Notes: generated by a model not told the origin, from the sequence alone. A DNA stretch of 64,000 nucleotides from Kaistia soli DSM 19436 (GCF_900129325.1 NZ_FQUP01000001.1:434001-498000), one strand, 5' to 3'. Positions 52,750 to 62,727 are shown, numbered from the stretch's first letter. A program made the numbers and translations.

Positions 52750-54198
52750 ATGACCGAGGCCCCGATGACTGCCCGCCTTCCCATCCTGACCGCCCTGCTC
52801 CTGACACTCCTGGCGGCGCCGGCGCTGGCCGATAGTGCCATGCTGGTGATCGACTCTTCCGCCTCGATGGCTGGAAAGCTCGGCCGCGATCGGAAGGCCG
52901 ATCTCGTTGCCGATGCAGTCGCGAGCGCCGTCACCGATTTTCCGACCGAGGCGAAGATCGGCATGCTCGCCTTCGGCAATGTCAGCAAGACGAGTTGTTC
53001 CGACGCTGCTGTCGTGGTGAAGCCTCAGCAGAACGGCAATGACGCCGTCGCGCAGGCAGCCGCCGCGCTGGCGCCGCGCGGCAAGGCGCCCCTTGCCGTG
53101 GCGCTCGAGCGGGCGGCCAACGCGCTGGATTACCGCAAAGAGCGCGCGACGATCGTCGTTTTCGTCGACAAGATCGAGGCTTGCGATGCCGATCCCTGCG
53201 TTCTCGCGGAATCACTCAAGCAGAAGGCGCGCGACCTGACGATCGAGGTGATCGGTCTCGGCCTTGATGATGCGGACAGCGCCCGCGTCGCTTGCATCGC
53301 GGAGAAGACGGGCGGCAAGTTCCTGAATGCCAAGGACGGGACCGACCTCGCCGGCGGACTGACGGCAGCGCTTGCCAGCGCCAAGGCTCCGCCCGCGACA
53401 TTGCCCTCGGCTTCGCTCGATGCACCGGCCAAGGTCGTGCAGTCGGATGTATTCGAGGTCGGCTATGACGGACCCAAGGACAAGGACGACCGCATCCAGA
53501 TCTCCTGGCCCGGCCTGCCGCCCGGCTCCGAGATTCGCAGCGTGCTCGCCTCGCCCGATGGCAGGAAGCGGCGCCTGACGGCGCCCACGGAAGCCGGGAC
53601 TTACGAGCTGCGTTACTACCATCCCGAACTCAACGCCGTGCTGGCGACGCGCGTCCTCGACGTCGCGATGCGCCCGGTGACGGTTTCCGCTCCGGCACGC
53701 ATCCCGGCTGGAACGCCGATGACGGTTGCGTGGACGGGTCCGGCCGCCGACTCCGATGAGATATGGATCACGCCGGCAAATGGCGAGACCAAGCTCGCCA
53801 GCGTCGCCGTCAGGCATAACTTCAAGCCGGTGTCGCTCGATGCGCCACTGGAGCCGGGGCTCTACGAGGTCCATTACCATTCCGCGGCCGACAACAGCAC
53901 GGCGGCCAAGGTGCAGTTCACCGTCGACCCGCCCGCCGTGACATTGCAAGCGCCGTCATCGGCGCCGGTCGGGACGCGCATCGATGTGGCATGGACCGGG
54001 CCCGGAGCCCGATTCGACAACGTCGTCATTGCCCGCGCCGGCATGGCCTCCTCCGAGCATGTGACCATGTCGCGCATTCGTCCCGACATGGCCAGCGTAC
54101 GGGTAACCGTGCCTGCCGAGCCCGGCAGCTACGAGCTTCGCTATGTCGCCGGTGACGGCAAGGCGGTGTTCGCGAGCGTGCCGTTCACGGCCGAATAA
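52750..54198 (+). CDS. Secreted VWA-domain protein with three beta repeats
   Basis: A 482-residue exported protein. Residues 1-27 are a signal peptide (ILTALLLTLLAAPALA-D). Residues 30-210 are a von Willebrand A domain with the metal-ion-dependent adhesion motif D-x-S-x-S in LVIDSSASMAGK (residues 34-38) and ATIVVFVDKIEACD further on. Residues about 220-480 form three tandem repeats of about 85 residues, each opening with a SxxAPxxxxxG..xxVxWTGP-like strand and ending P-G-x-Y-E-x-x-Y. This is an Ig-like beta-sandwich pattern. ATG 52750 and 52765 are both possible. Function unknown; a periplasmic adhesion or stress role is plausible. Confidence 0.82.
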   Translation: MTEAPMTARLPILTALLLTLLAAPALADSAMLVIDSSASMAGKLGRDRKADLVADAVASAVTDFPTEAKIGMLAFGNVSKTSCSDAAVVVKPQQNGNDAVAQAAAALAPRGKAPLAVALERAANALDYRKERATIVVFVDKIEACDADPCVLAESLKQKARDLTIEVIGLGLDDADSARVACIAEKTGGKFLNAKDGTDLAGGLTAALASAKAPPATLPSASLDAPAKVVQSDVFEVGYDGPKDKDDRIQISWPGLPPGSEIRSVLASPDGRKRRLTAPTEAGTYELRYYHPELNAVLATRVLDVAMRPVTVSAPARIPAGTPMTVAWTGPAADSDEIWITPANGETKLASVAVRHNFKPVSLDAPLEPGLYEVHYHSAADNSTAAKVQFTVDPPAVTLQAPSSAPVGTRIDVAWTGPGARFDNVVIARAGMASSEHVTMSRIRPDMASVRVTVPAEPGSYELRYVAGDGKAVFASVPFTAE

Positions 54199-54284
54199 GG
54201 CGCAGTTCGGCGCCGATCGGGCGAAGACAGGCCGGCTGCGATCTGATAGGACGCAGCCGCAACTCATCACGGAACATCTCTCCC

Positions 54285-54965
54285 ATGCTGGTCATTTTCG
54301 ATTGCGACGGCGTGCTCGTCGATTCCGAGATCCTCGCCTCCCGCGTCGATAGCGAACGGCTGAAGGAAGTTGGCTACGATATTTCGGTCGACGAGATGTC
54401 GCATCGCTTCGCCGGCCTCACCTGGGACCGGATCGCCCGGATCATCGAGGCCGATCTCGGCCATCAGCTGCCGGATGGCTTCCACCAGAAGACCGACCAG
54501 GAACTCGACCGCCGGCTCGCCAAGGAGCTGGACATCATCCCTGGCGTGCATGAAATGCTCGACCGGCTCGATTACCAGCGCTGCATCTGCTCGAACTCCT
54601 CGCCGGAGCGGCTGAAGATTTCGCTGACGCGCACCAAGCTCTGGGACCGCTTCCGCCCCTATATCTTCTCGGCTGTCGCCGTTGCCGACAAGCGCCCCAA
54701 GCCGGCGCCCGACGTGTTCCTGCACGCCGCCAAGGAGTTCGACGTCGATCCAAAGACCTGCGTGGTGATCGAGGATTCGACGCATGGCATCCACGGCGCC
54801 AAGGCGGCCGGAATGCGCGTCGTCGGTTTCACCGGCGGGTCGCATTCCTGGCCGGGCCATGCCGACGCCCTGACGGCGGCCGGCGCTGAGACCGTCATCA
54901 ACCGCATGTCGGACCTGCCGGCCATCGTTGCTGCCCTCGCCGAATGGTCCGGCCTCGAGGATTGA
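54285..54965 (+). CDS. HAD-family hydrolase (phosphoglycolate phosphatase-like)
   Basis: A 226-residue HAD-IA phosphatase. Motif I is VIFDCDGVLVDSE near 3-15 (nucleophile and acid Asp); the helical cap follows; motif II is CSNSSPERL near 105; motif III Lys is in RPKPAPDVF; motif IV is VVIEDSTHGIHGAKAAGM near 160-177. This is the beta-phosphoglucomutase/GPH-type subclass, with substrate unknown. It lies 87 bases after the VWA gene and 19 bases before the DUF1284 gene. Confidence 0.87.
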   Translation: MLVIFDCDGVLVDSEILASRVDSERLKEVGYDISVDEMSHRFAGLTWDRIARIIEADLGHQLPDGFHQKTDQELDRRLAKELDIIPGVHEMLDRLDYQRCICSNSSPERLKISLTRTKLWDRFRPYIFSAVAVADKRPKPAPDVFLHAAKEFDVDPKTCVVIEDSTHGIHGAKAAGMRVVGFTGGSHSWPGHADALTAAGAETVINRMSDLPAIVAALAEWSGLED

Positions 54966-54984
54966 GCGAGGCGCGTCGACGCCG

Positions 54985-55413
54985 ATGACCGTTCGCCTCC
55001 GCGCCCATCACCTGCTCTGCATGCTGACCTATGTCGGCAAGGGCTATTCTGAGGCGTTCTGCCGAAATTATGACGGCATCGCGGAACGGCTCGGCGCGGG
55101 CGAGGACATCCTCATGGTGGCCGGGCCCGACGACATCTGCGGCCCGGTCGTCGATGCGCCCGATACTCACTGCCACAATGAGAGCGTGATCGAACGCGAC
55201 GCCGCCGCGGCGGCCGCCGTCTCAGCACTGATCGGCCAAAAGCTCGATACTGGCGCGCGCCTCGCCCTTGACGCCGACATGCTGGCCGCGATGCGGGATG
55301 CCTTTGCCGCCGGCACGACGCGCATCGGCTGCGGCGGCTGTCAATGGACGGACATCTGCGACAGCGTCTCGGCCGCGGGCTTCCTGGGCACACGACTTAG
55401 GATCGCCGGATAG
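54985..55413 (+). CDS. DUF1284 domain protein
   Basis: A 142-residue protein with the DUF1284 pattern: VRLRAHHLLCMLTYVGKGYS near 3-22, NYDGIAERLGAGEDILMVAG and PDDICGPVVD...HCHNESV, ending with C-x2-C in IGCGGCQWTDICDS near 113-126. The several Cys/His residues suggest a metal or Fe-S site; the family's function is unknown. ATG 54985 is the likely start. Its stop lies 53 bases before the opposite-strand gcvPB end. Confidence 0.8.
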   Translation: MTVRLRAHHLLCMLTYVGKGYSEAFCRNYDGIAERLGAGEDILMVAGPDDICGPVVDAPDTHCHNESVIERDAAAAAAVSALIGQKLDTGARLALDADMLAAMRDAFAAGTTRIGCGGCQWTDICDSVSAAGFLGTRLRIAG

Positions 55414-55466
55414 AGGCTGGCCTCTCCCTCACGTCTTGAGGACGGAGAGAGACGCCGATTGCCTTG

Positions 55467-57038
55467 TTACTCCGCCGCCTCGGAGAGAGGCTGCGGCCGT
55501 TCCCATTTCAGCTTTGGCGCGCGGGCGGCTCGGGTCTCGTCGAGCCGGCGGCGCGGGGCAAAGCGCGGCGCCTCGCGGAAGCGCTCAACATCGCCGGCCT
55601 TCGCCCGCATCACCAGATGGCGCAACGTGGCGATGAAGAGGTCGAGCGAGGCTTTTGATTCCGATTCCGTCGGCTCGATCAGCATCGCGCCATGGACGAC
55701 GAGCGGGAAGTACATCGTCATCGGATGATAGCCCTCGTCGATCATCGCCTTGGCGAAATCGAGCGTGGTGACGCCCGTCCCATCCAGGAAGTGATCGTCG
55801 AACAGCACCTCATGCATGCAGGTGCGGTCGCCGGATGGCTGGCTCATCACGTCGCGAAGACCGGCCCGGACATAGTTGGCATTGAGCACGGCATCTTCGG
55901 AGGCCTGCTGCAGGCCGTCGGCGCCATGCGAGAGCATGTAGCTGACCGCCCGCACGAACATGCCCATCTGGCCATGGAACGCGACCATGCGCCCGAAGGG
56001 CTGCTCACCGGACTTGAGGGCCGCCTCGTCCTCGACAAGGACCGGACCGTCCGCATCGATGCGCACGAAGGGCAGCGGCGCGAAGGCCGCGAGACGTTCG
56101 GAGAAGACCACCGGGCCCGCGCCCGGACCGCCGCCGCCATGCGGCGTCGAGAAGGTCTTGTGCAGGTTGATATGCATCGCGTCGACGCCGAGTTCGCCAA
56201 CCTTCGCCTTGCCGACGATCGCGTTGAAATTGGCGCCGTCGCAATAGAAATAGGCGCCAGCCGCGTGGATCGCCGCCGCGATCTCGACCACGTCCCGCTC
56301 GAACAGCCCGCAAGTGTTCGGATTGGTCAGCATGATCGCAGCGACCTGCGGCGAGAGCAGCGCCTTGACCGCCGCCGGGTCGACGGTGCCATCCGGGCGG
56401 GCCGGCACCGTGACCACCTTGAAGCCGATCAGCGCGGCCGTGGCGGGATTGGTGCCATGCGCCGATTCCGGCACCAGCACGATATCGCGAGCTTCACCAC
56501 GCGCCGCAATCGCGGCCTTGATGGCCATCATGCCGCAAAGCTCGCCATGGGCGCCGGCCTTCGGCGAGAGCGCCACGCTCGTCATGCCGGTCATTTCGAT
56601 CAGCCAGCGGCCGAGCTCCGCCATGAGCTCGACGGCACCGGAGACAGTCGAGAGCGGCTGCAGCGGATGGATGTCGCCGAAGCCGCCAAGGCGCGCGACC
56701 TTCTCGTTGAGACGCGGATTGTGCTTCATCGTACAGGAGCCGAGCGGATAGAGGCCGCTGTCGATGGCGTAGTTCTTTTGGCTGAGGCGCACATAATGGC
56801 GCATCGCCTCGGGCTCCGAGAGGCCCGGCAGGTCGATGGCGCTTGTCCTGGCCAGCTTGCCGAGGCGCGGCGCAAAGGCCACGGGTTCGTCGAGATCGAC
56901 GCCGGTCACATCATGACGGCCGACCTCGAACAGCAGTGCTTCCTCGATCTGGAGGCCGCGATTGCCGGTGAAGGTATCGGTCGAGGAAGTCCCGGCACTG
57001 CCGGCATCGGTGGGACGGCCCTGCGTGTTCATGGTCAT
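55467..57038 (-). CDS. gcvPB: Glycine dehydrogenase (decarboxylating) subunit 2
   Basis: A 523-residue C-terminal half of the two-chain P-protein of the glycine cleavage system; it binds PLP. The PLP Lys is in [18 protein letters not shown] near 293-310, and [18 protein letters not shown] plus [20 protein letters not shown] are family motifs. It ends with an Arg/Pro-rich tail (residues about 490-523). Its ATG overlaps the gcvPA stop (ATGA), so the two halves are coupled and made in equal amounts. The split P-protein is less usual in rhizobia than the fused GcvP. Confidence 0.96.
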   Translation of the reverse strand: MTMNTQGRPTDAGSAGTSSTDTFTGNRGLQIEEALLFEVGRHDVTGVDLDEPVAFAPRLGKLARTSAIDLPGLSEPEAMRHYVRLSQKNYAIDSGLYPLGSCTMKHNPRLNEKVARLGGFGDIHPLQPLSTVSGAVELMAELGRWLIEMTGMTSVALSPKAGAHGELCGMMAIKAAIAARGEARDIVLVPESAHGTNPATAALIGFKVVTVPARPDGTVDPAAVKALLSPQVAAIMLTNPNTCGLFERDVVEIAAAIHAAGAYFYCDGANFNAIVGKAKVGELGVDAMHINLHKTFSTPHGGGGPGAGPVVFSERLAAFAPLPFVRIDADGPVLVEDEAALKSGEQPFGRMVAFHGQMGMFVRAVSYMLSHGADGLQQASEDAVLNANYVRAGLRDVMSQPSGDRTCMHEVLFDDHFLDGTGVTTLDFAKAMIDEGYHPMTMYFPLVVHGAMLIEPTESESKASLDLFIATLRHLVMRAKAGDVERFREAPRFAPRRRLDETRAARAPKLKWERPQPLSEAAE

Positions 57039-58378
57039 GCCAGCACCTCCTTCAGCGCGGCAACGAAGGCAGCGCGGTCTTCGTCCGTGTTCATTTCGGT
57101 CGACGCGACCAGCAGCAGATTGGCGAGAGCGGCATTGCCGGGTTCGAGCCGGGAGACCGGCACCCCACCGAGAATGCCCTTCGCCGCCAGCGCTTCGACG
57201 ACCGAAGCAGCATCGTCAGGCAAGCGCAGCGTGAACTCGTTGAAGAACGAGTCATTCAAGAGGGTTACGCCGGGAAGCTCGCCAAGAGATTCCGCGAGCT
57301 TGACGGCGTTCGCGTGATTGATGCGGGCGAGCCGCGTCAATCCCGCCTCGCCGAGCAACGTCATATGGATCGTGAAGGCGAGCGCGCAAAGGCCTGAATT
57401 CGTGCAGATATTCGATGTCGCCTTGTCGCGGCGGATATGCTGCTCGCGAGTCGAAAGCGTCAGCACGAAGCCGCGCCGGCCCTCGGCGTCCACGGTCTCG
57501 CCGCAAAGGCGTCCGGGCATCTGGCGCACATGCTTGGCGCGGGCCGCGAAAAGGCCGACATAGGGCCCGCCGAACGAAAGCGCGTTGCCGATCGACTGCC
57601 CTTCGCCGACGACGATATCGGCGCCCTGCGCACCGGGCGACTCGACGAGACCGAGCGACACCACTTCGGTGACGACGGCGATCAGCAGCGCTCCGACCTC
57701 ATGCGCCCGGGCGGCGATCGGCGCGAGGTCGATCAGATGACCGTAGAAGGAGGGCGACTGCACCACGACGCAGGAGGTTTCGGCGTCGATGCGGGCGAGA
57801 ATATCCTCGGCGGCGTCGGGATCGGCCGGCAGCGCTTCGACGAGGTCCGACGCCATCGCCGAAGTCGTCTCGACGACCGCGCGATAATGCGGATGCAGCC
57901 CGCCGGATAGCACGGCCTTCTTCCGCCGGGTGACGCGATGGGCCATCAGCACCGCCTCGGCGGTAGCCGTCGAGCCGTCATACATCGAGGCGTTGGCGAC
58001 CTCCATGCCGGTCAGATGCGCGACCTGCGTCTGGAACTCGAACAGATATTGCAGCGTGCCCTGCGTGATCTCCGGCTGATACGGCGTGTAGGAGGTCAGG
58101 AACTCCGAGCGCTGGATGAGATGATCCACCGTCGCAGGCACGTGATGCTTGTAGGCGCCGGCGCCGACGAAGAACGGCACCGTGGAGGCTGGCACGTTCT
58201 TCGCCGCGAGGCGACCAAGCGTCCGCTCGACCGAGAGCTCGCCCGCCGCGTGCGGCAGATCGAGGCCATGGACGCGCAGATTGGCCGGGATATCGGAAAA
58301 GAGATCGTCGATCGAGCCGACGCCGATGGTGGCGAGCATTGCCGCCCGGTCGGCCTCGGAATGGGGCAGATAGCGCAT
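57035..58378 (-). CDS. gcvPA: Glycine dehydrogenase (decarboxylating) subunit 1
   Basis: A 447-residue N-terminal half of the P-protein. Recognisable stretches are [15 protein letters not shown] near 1-15, [20 protein letters not shown] near 84-103, [14 protein letters not shown], and [20 protein letters not shown] near 268-287. It has no PLP Lys of its own and pairs with GcvPB. ATG 58378 with AAGGA upstream fits family N-termini; the 7 residues upstream are not conserved. It is preceded by gcvH, with 74 bases between. Confidence 0.95.
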   Translation of the reverse strand: MRYLPHSEADRAAMLATIGVGSIDDLFSDIPANLRVHGLDLPHAAGELSVERTLGRLAAKNVPASTVPFFVGAGAYKHHVPATVDHLIQRSEFLTSYTPYQPEITQGTLQYLFEFQTQVAHLTGMEVANASMYDGSTATAEAVLMAHRVTRRKKAVLSGGLHPHYRAVVETTSAMASDLVEALPADPDAAEDILARIDAETSCVVVQSPSFYGHLIDLAPIAARAHEVGALLIAVVTEVVSLGLVESPGAQGADIVVGEGQSIGNALSFGGPYVGLFAARAKHVRQMPGRLCGETVDAEGRRGFVLTLSTREQHIRRDKATSNICTNSGLCALAFTIHMTLLGEAGLTRLARINHANAVKLAESLGELPGVTLLNDSFFNEFTLRLPDDAASVVEALAAKGILGGVPVSRLEPGNAALANLLLVASTEMNTDEDRAAFVAALKEVLA

Positions 58379-58414
58379 GGAGATATCCTTCGCAGGCAAG
58401 TCGGCACGCCGCCG

Positions 58415-58434
58415 CCCCTCCCTTGCGGGAGAGG
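58415..58434. repeat. Short REP-like hairpin between gcvH and gcvPA
   Basis: CTCCC-TTGC-GGGAG inside GCCCCTCCCTTGCGGGAGAG is a small hairpin of a kind scattered in rhizobial intergenic regions. It may fine-tune the gcvH/gcvPA ratio. Confidence 0.35.
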
Positions 58435-58452
58435 CTCAGCTTCCAGCCCGGT

Positions 58453-58824
58453 TCACAGCGTCTCGAGGAAGGCCTTGTAGGCGGTCTCGTCCATTAGGCC
58501 GGCGAGTTCGCCCTTGTCGGCGATGATGAGCTTCAGGAACCAGCCCTCGCTCTCGGGCGCCTCGTTGATCTTGGCCGGCTGATCGACGAGGCCGCCATTG
58601 ATCCCTTCGACCACGCCGGAGATCGGCGCGAAAACTTCGCTCGCTGCCTTGACCGATTCGACGACAGCCGCCTCGTCGCCCTTGGCGAGTTGCTTGCCGA
58701 CCTCGGGAAGCTCGACATAGACGACGTCGCCGAGCTGCGACTGGGCATAGTCCGAGATGCCGACCGTTGCGATATCGCCGTCGACGCGGACCCATTCATG
58801 GTCCTTGGTGAAGTAGGTGGCCAT
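58453..58824 (-). CDS. gcvH: Glycine cleavage system H protein
   Basis: A 123-residue lipoyl carrier that shuttles the aminomethyl group between P and T proteins. The lipoylated Lys lies in [20 protein letters not shown] near 50-69 (E-S-V-K-A). [14 protein letters not shown] at the N-terminus and GWFLKLI near 96 are family features. It is second in the operon, with gcvT 24 bases upstream. Confidence 0.97.
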   Translation of the reverse strand: MATYFTKDHEWVRVDGDIATVGISDYAQSQLGDVVYVELPEVGKQLAKGDEAAVVESVKAASEVFAPISGVVEGINGGLVDQPAKINEAPESEGWFLKLIIADKGELAGLMDETAYKAFLETL

Positions 58825-58848
58825 GGAGGCGTGTCCCCTTGAGAGATG

Positions 58849-60012
58849 TCAGGAAGCGGATTTGCGGAAATAGCGGTGCGGCACGAAGGGCAGCGGCACG
58901 ACGCGCGCAGCCAGAGGCTTGCCGCGAACAATAAGCGTCAGCGACGTCCCCGGCGCGGCGCTGTCGGCGCTGACATAGCCCATGGCGATCGGTCCGCCGG
59001 CGGTCGGCCCAAAGCCGCCCGATGTGACGAGGCCAATCAGCGTCCCGGTGGCATCGTGGATCTCAGTGCCTTCGCGGGCCGGCGCCCTGCCCTCCGGCTG
59101 GATGCCGACACGAAGGCGCGGCGGACCGTCGGCTAGTTCGCTGAGGATGCGCCCCGCGCCAGGAAAGCCGCCATCAGCGCGGCGACGCTTGCCGATCGCG
59201 AAGCCGAGATCGGCTTCCGCGGGCGATGTCGCCTCGTCGATATCGTGACCGTAAAGGCATAGCCCGGCTTCGAGCCGGAGCGAATCGCGTGCGCCAAGGC
59301 CGATCGGCGCGACTTCGGGCTCGGCGAGCAGCCTGCTTGCCAGAGCTTCCGCTTTGTCCGCGTCGACGGAAATCTCGAAGCCATCCTCGCCGGTATAGCC
59401 GGAGCGGCTGATCGCGCAGTCGATGCCGTCGATCGCGGCGCTGATCGCGGTCATGAAGCCCATAGTGGCAGCGGCCGGACAAAGCCGCGCCATGACGGCT
59501 GCTGCGAGCGGACCCTGCAGCGCGAGCAGCGCCCGGTCCTCGGCCACGACAAGCTCGACATCTTCAGGAAGATTCGCGGCAAGATGGGCATAGTCGACCG
59601 TCTTGCGGCCCGCATTCACGACGAGGAACAACGTCCCGTCCGCGCCGGCATCGGCCGCCCGGGTCACCATCAGGTCATCGATGATGCCGCCTTCCGTCGT
59701 CGTGAACAGCGTGTAGCGAATGCGCCCGAGGCCAAGCCCCTGGAAGTCGCCGGGCGTCAGCGCTTCGAGCGCCTTCGCCGTCGTGGCGTGATCAGGGCCA
59801 ACCAGGAAGCACTGGCCCATATGCGAAACGTCGAAAAGGCCCGCCTTCTCGCGCGTCCAGTTATGCTCAGTCAGAATTCCCGTCGGATATTGCACCGGCA
59901 TGGAATAACCGGCGAACGGCACCATGCGCGCGCCGAGCTTCCTGTGAAGATCGGCAAGGGGCGTCTCGCTGAGGCTCGCTACGGTGGTGTCGGCTTCGGA
60001 GGCATGCGCCAT
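58849..60012 (-). CDS. gcvT: Glycine cleavage system T protein (aminomethyltransferase)
   Basis: A 387-residue aminomethyltransferase releasing ammonia and making 5,10-methylene-tetrahydrofolate. Motifs: DLHRKLGARMVPFAGYSMPV near 20-39, GLFDVSHMGQCFLVGPDH near 59-76, the catalytic Asp region RYTLFTTTEGGIIDDLMVTR near 96-115, SRSGYTGEDGFEISVDAD near 205-222 and GLGARDSLRLEAGLCLYG near 240-257. ATG 60012 has AGGAG 7 bases upstream; the longer frame runs into the riboswitch and is not real. First gene of the riboswitch-controlled operon. Confidence 0.96.
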   Translation of the reverse strand: MAHASEADTTVASLSETPLADLHRKLGARMVPFAGYSMPVQYPTGILTEHNWTREKAGLFDVSHMGQCFLVGPDHATTAKALEALTPGDFQGLGLGRIRYTLFTTTEGGIIDDLMVTRAADAGADGTLFLVVNAGRKTVDYAHLAANLPEDVELVVAEDRALLALQGPLAAAVMARLCPAAATMGFMTAISAAIDGIDCAISRSGYTGEDGFEISVDADKAEALASRLLAEPEVAPIGLGARDSLRLEAGLCLYGHDIDEATSPAEADLGFAIGKRRRADGGFPGAGRILSELADGPPRLRVGIQPEGRAPAREGTEIHDATGTLIGLVTSGGFGPTAGGPIAMGYVSADSAAPGTSLTLIVRGKPLAARVVPLPFVPHRYFRKSAS

Positions 60013-60072
60013 CAGAGGCTCCTCGGACGGGGTTCCAATGCACGGCCTGTCCGAAAACCGGACCTGCCGCGC

Positions 60073-60272
60073 CCCCTCTGTCCGAGAACCTGAGAGATTT
60101 CCCATGCGCCCTTAAGGCACGCATGGTTGCTCCTTCGGTGAGCCTGCTCTTGCGAACAGACTGCTTTCCAGAGCGTCGCCGACCGTCCGGTCCTTGAGCC
60201 TGAGAGTTTCCGGGGCGGTTGCTCCTTCGGCGCCGTCAGGGCGATGGCCCCGGCGGTCTCTCCCGGCGGTCG
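60073..60272 (-). promoter_or_regulatory. Tandem glycine riboswitch upstream of gcvT
   Basis: Two aptamers sit 61-260 bases before gcvT on the minus strand. Each has the glycine-riboswitch landmarks CCGAAGGAGCAAC (60218-60230 and 60126-60138) followed by GGAAACTCTCAGG (60199-60211) or GGAAATCTCTCAGG (60089-60102). Aptamer 1 spans about 60181-60272 and aptamer 2 about 60073-60180, with a short linker. In other bacteria such double aptamers turn on gcv genes when glycine is abundant. Confidence 0.93.
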
Positions 60273-60406
60273 TCAAAAGGCGCTGCAAGCAGCGCCCTTC
60301 AGCTGGATCGCGACGGAGACCCAACCTGCTGACGAGTGTAGAGGGCGCTGCGCCGCAGTCAAGCAAGGCTGCATGCGGCGCAATCGCTTCAGGGCCGCGC
60401 AATAGC

Positions 60407-61102
60407 TCAGCGACGAGCCGACTTCACCGGCGCATCGTCGAAGCCGACATAGATGCGGTAGTCCGAATTGCCGGGCGCGATCGGCAGCACGATCTGATCG
60501 TAGATTTTGGTGAAATCGGTCGAAAGGTTCGGCTCGGTCAGTGTGACCGGAATCTTGAATAGCTCGGATTTGAGAATCTTGTCGGTGCCCTGGACCACCG
60601 CGATGCGCAGCGGCACCGTGATGGTTCCGGCCTTGCCGGCTGGACCTGCCACCGTGCGACCGATGACGCCCACCTTGACGGCGACGCCACCCTCGGTGGC
60701 GCGGCATTCGCGCGCGGTCTTGACGATCGACGACTGGTAGGTGACCGGCGGGGGCGCTCCGGTGATCGGATCGGGCTTGGCGCCAGCGGACAGCGCCGTC
60801 ATCTGCTCGGTGCCGGGCCGGATCGAAACGGGCGGGCAGAGCGCGACGGTCTTCTGGTAGTCGTTCGGATCGAGCACCACGGCGCCGGCCTTGCCCGCGC
60901 TCGGGCCGCCGAACAGCGCGTTGGCGAGGACATTGCCGCTACCCTGTGCCGGCGCGGGAGCGGTGCCATCGACGGTGGCATCACCCACGCCCGATCCGCC
61001 GCCGATGCTGCTGCAGGCAGCGAGCATAGCCGCCGAAAGAGCGATGGCGACGATGGAAGGCGATCTGGCAAGGAGCGAGTCGCGGACAGACGAAGACTGC
61101 AT
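60407..61102 (-). CDS. Conserved lipoprotein of unknown function
   Basis: A 231-residue exported protein. After a basic N-terminus comes a hydrophobic stretch and the lipobox L-A-A-C in SAAMLAACSS near 23-32, so Cys30 should be lipidated. A Gly/Ala-rich linker leads to a beta-rich domain (YQKTVALCPPVSIRPGTEQM, AVKVGVIGRTVAGPAGKAGT, KIPVTLTEPNLSTDFTKIYD, NSDYRIYVGFDD). Internal cysteines (LCPP, ECRA) may pair. Homologues occur across rhizobia to my knowledge, unnamed. It is divergent from thrC. Confidence 0.78.
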   Translation of the reverse strand: MQSSSVRDSLLARSPSIVAIALSAAMLAACSSIGGGSGVGDATVDGTAPAPAQGSGNVLANALFGGPSAGKAGAVVLDPNDYQKTVALCPPVSIRPGTEQMTALSAGAKPDPITGAPPPVTYQSSIVKTARECRATEGGVAVKVGVIGRTVAGPAGKAGTITVPLRIAVVQGTDKILKSELFKIPVTLTEPNLSTDFTKIYDQIVLPIAPGNSDYRIYVGFDDAPVKSARR

Positions 61103-61289
61103 TTCCGATTATTCCTCGACGCTGAAGCGCGACCTCTATAACAGTCCGATCAATCTTTGGCGACTTGGTGGCAGAGCGACTTTGCGCAGCCAGGGCGCAG
61201 CGGTCCAAGCTTGCCGGTCACGGCACGCGGCGATAGGGTGCCGGTTCGGCCGCTTCGTCAGGGAGCGGTTTGTGGAGGTTTCGAGTTCC

Positions 61290-62702
61290 GTGAAATATGT
61301 GAGCACGCGCGGCACCGCGCCCCAGCTCGGCTTTTGCGATGTCCTGCTCGCCGGTCTGGCACGCGATGGCGGCCTTTATGTGCCTGAGACCTGGCCGTCT
61401 TTCAGCTCCGACGCGCTCGCGCGCCTTGCCGGACGGCCTTATGACGAGGTCGCTTTCACGGTGATCCGACCGTTTGTCGGCGGCGAGATCGAAGACGCGC
61501 TGCTGGCTCGGCTCTGCCGCGAGGCCTATGCCACATTCCGTCATCCGGCCGTCGCCCCCCTGGTGCAGACGGGGCCAAACGCCTTCATTCTCGAACTCTT
61601 CCACGGGCCGACGCTGGCCTTCAAGGACGTCGCCATGCAGTTGCTGGCGCGGTTGATGGACCATGTCCTCACCGTGCGCGGCCGCCGCGCGACGATCGTC
61701 GGCGCTACGTCGGGCGACACTGGCGGCGCGGCGATCGAGGCATTCCGCGGCCGTCAGGCGACCGACATCTTTATCCTGTTCCCGAAGGGCCGCGTTTCCC
61801 CGGTGCAGCAGCGCCAGATGACGACTGCTGCCGACGCGAATGTCCATGCCATCGCTGTCGAAGGGTCGTTCGATGATTGCCAGGCGATCGTCAAATCTCT
61901 GTTCAACGATCTGAAATTTCGCGATCGCGTGGCGCTTTCCGGCGTCAATTCGATCAACTGGGCGCGCATCGTCGCGCAGGTCGTCTATTACATCACTGCG
62001 GGCCTCGCGCTTGGCGCGCCGCATCGTGCCGTGTCGTTCACGGTGCCGACGGGCAATTTCGGCGACGTCTTCGCCGGGTATGTCGCGAAGCGCATCGGCC
62101 TGCCGATCGAGCGGCTCGTCATCGCAACGAATTCCAACGACATCCTTGCCCGTACGCTCGCAAGCGGACGCTACGAGATGACCGGAGTGGTGCCGACCAC
62201 CTCGCCGTCGATGGACATCCAGATATCCTCGAATTTCGAACGGCTGCTGTTTGAAGCGGCCGGCCGCGATGCCGGCACCGTGCGGCAGCTGATGGGCGGC
62301 CTCACACAATCGGGCGCCTTCACTGTCCCGCCGGCAGCGCTTGCCGCGATCCGCGGCGAATTCGAGGCCGGCCGTGCCGATGAAGCGGCCACCGCCGCGA
62401 CGATGCGCAGCCTGCTCGCGGAAACCGGATATCTCGCCGACCCCCATACGGCGGTCGCGCTCACGGTCGCTGGCCGAGTTGATCCATCTCCGACGCCCAT
62501 GGTGACGCTCTCGACGGCCCATCCGGCGAAGTTTCCCGCCGCTGTCGAGGCGGCAACGGGCGTGAAGCCGGAACTGCCGGCCTGGCTCGGCGATTTCATG
62601 GACCGGGAGGAGCATTTCTCGGTCCTCCCCAACGATACAGAAGCCGTTGCCCGCTTCGTTGAAGCGCGCGCACGAGCGGTTGAGGAAAGGGCTGGAACAT
62701 GA
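61290..62702 (+). CDS. thrC: Threonine synthase
   Basis: A 470-residue PLP enzyme converting O-phosphohomoserine to threonine. The PLP Lys is in GPTLAFKDVAMQLLARLM near 107-124; VGATSGDTGGAAIEAF near 137-152 is the phosphate-binding loop, and SSNFERLLFEAAGRD near 310-324 is family-typical. It is the long (fungal/alphaproteobacterial) type. The GTG start at 61290 (VKYVSTRG) has GGAGG 11 bases upstream and matches family N-termini. It is followed 25 bases later by the M16 peptidase, a pairing conserved in rhizobia. Confidence 0.95.
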   Translation: MKYVSTRGTAPQLGFCDVLLAGLARDGGLYVPETWPSFSSDALARLAGRPYDEVAFTVIRPFVGGEIEDALLARLCREAYATFRHPAVAPLVQTGPNAFILELFHGPTLAFKDVAMQLLARLMDHVLTVRGRRATIVGATSGDTGGAAIEAFRGRQATDIFILFPKGRVSPVQQRQMTTAADANVHAIAVEGSFDDCQAIVKSLFNDLKFRDRVALSGVNSINWARIVAQVVYYITAGLALGAPHRAVSFTVPTGNFGDVFAGYVAKRIGLPIERLVIATNSNDILARTLASGRYEMTGVVPTTSPSMDIQISSNFERLLFEAAGRDAGTVRQLMGGLTQSGAFTVPPAALAAIRGEFEAGRADEAATAATMRSLLAETGYLADPHTAVALTVAGRVDPSPTPMVTLSTAHPAKFPAAVEAATGVKPELPAWLGDFMDREEHFSVLPNDTEAVARFVEARARAVEERAGT

Positions 62703-62727
62703 CCCGATACAGCGCGGTTCGCCGCTG

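Noticed and set aside
55692-57317. 541-residue plus-strand frame antisense to gcvPB
   Set aside because: Long because of GC bias only; no domain, ribosome site or family similarity.
60013-60105. 31-codon N-terminal extension of gcvT
   Set aside because: It would cover part of the glycine riboswitch, and the true start at 60012 has a good ribosome site and family N-terminus.
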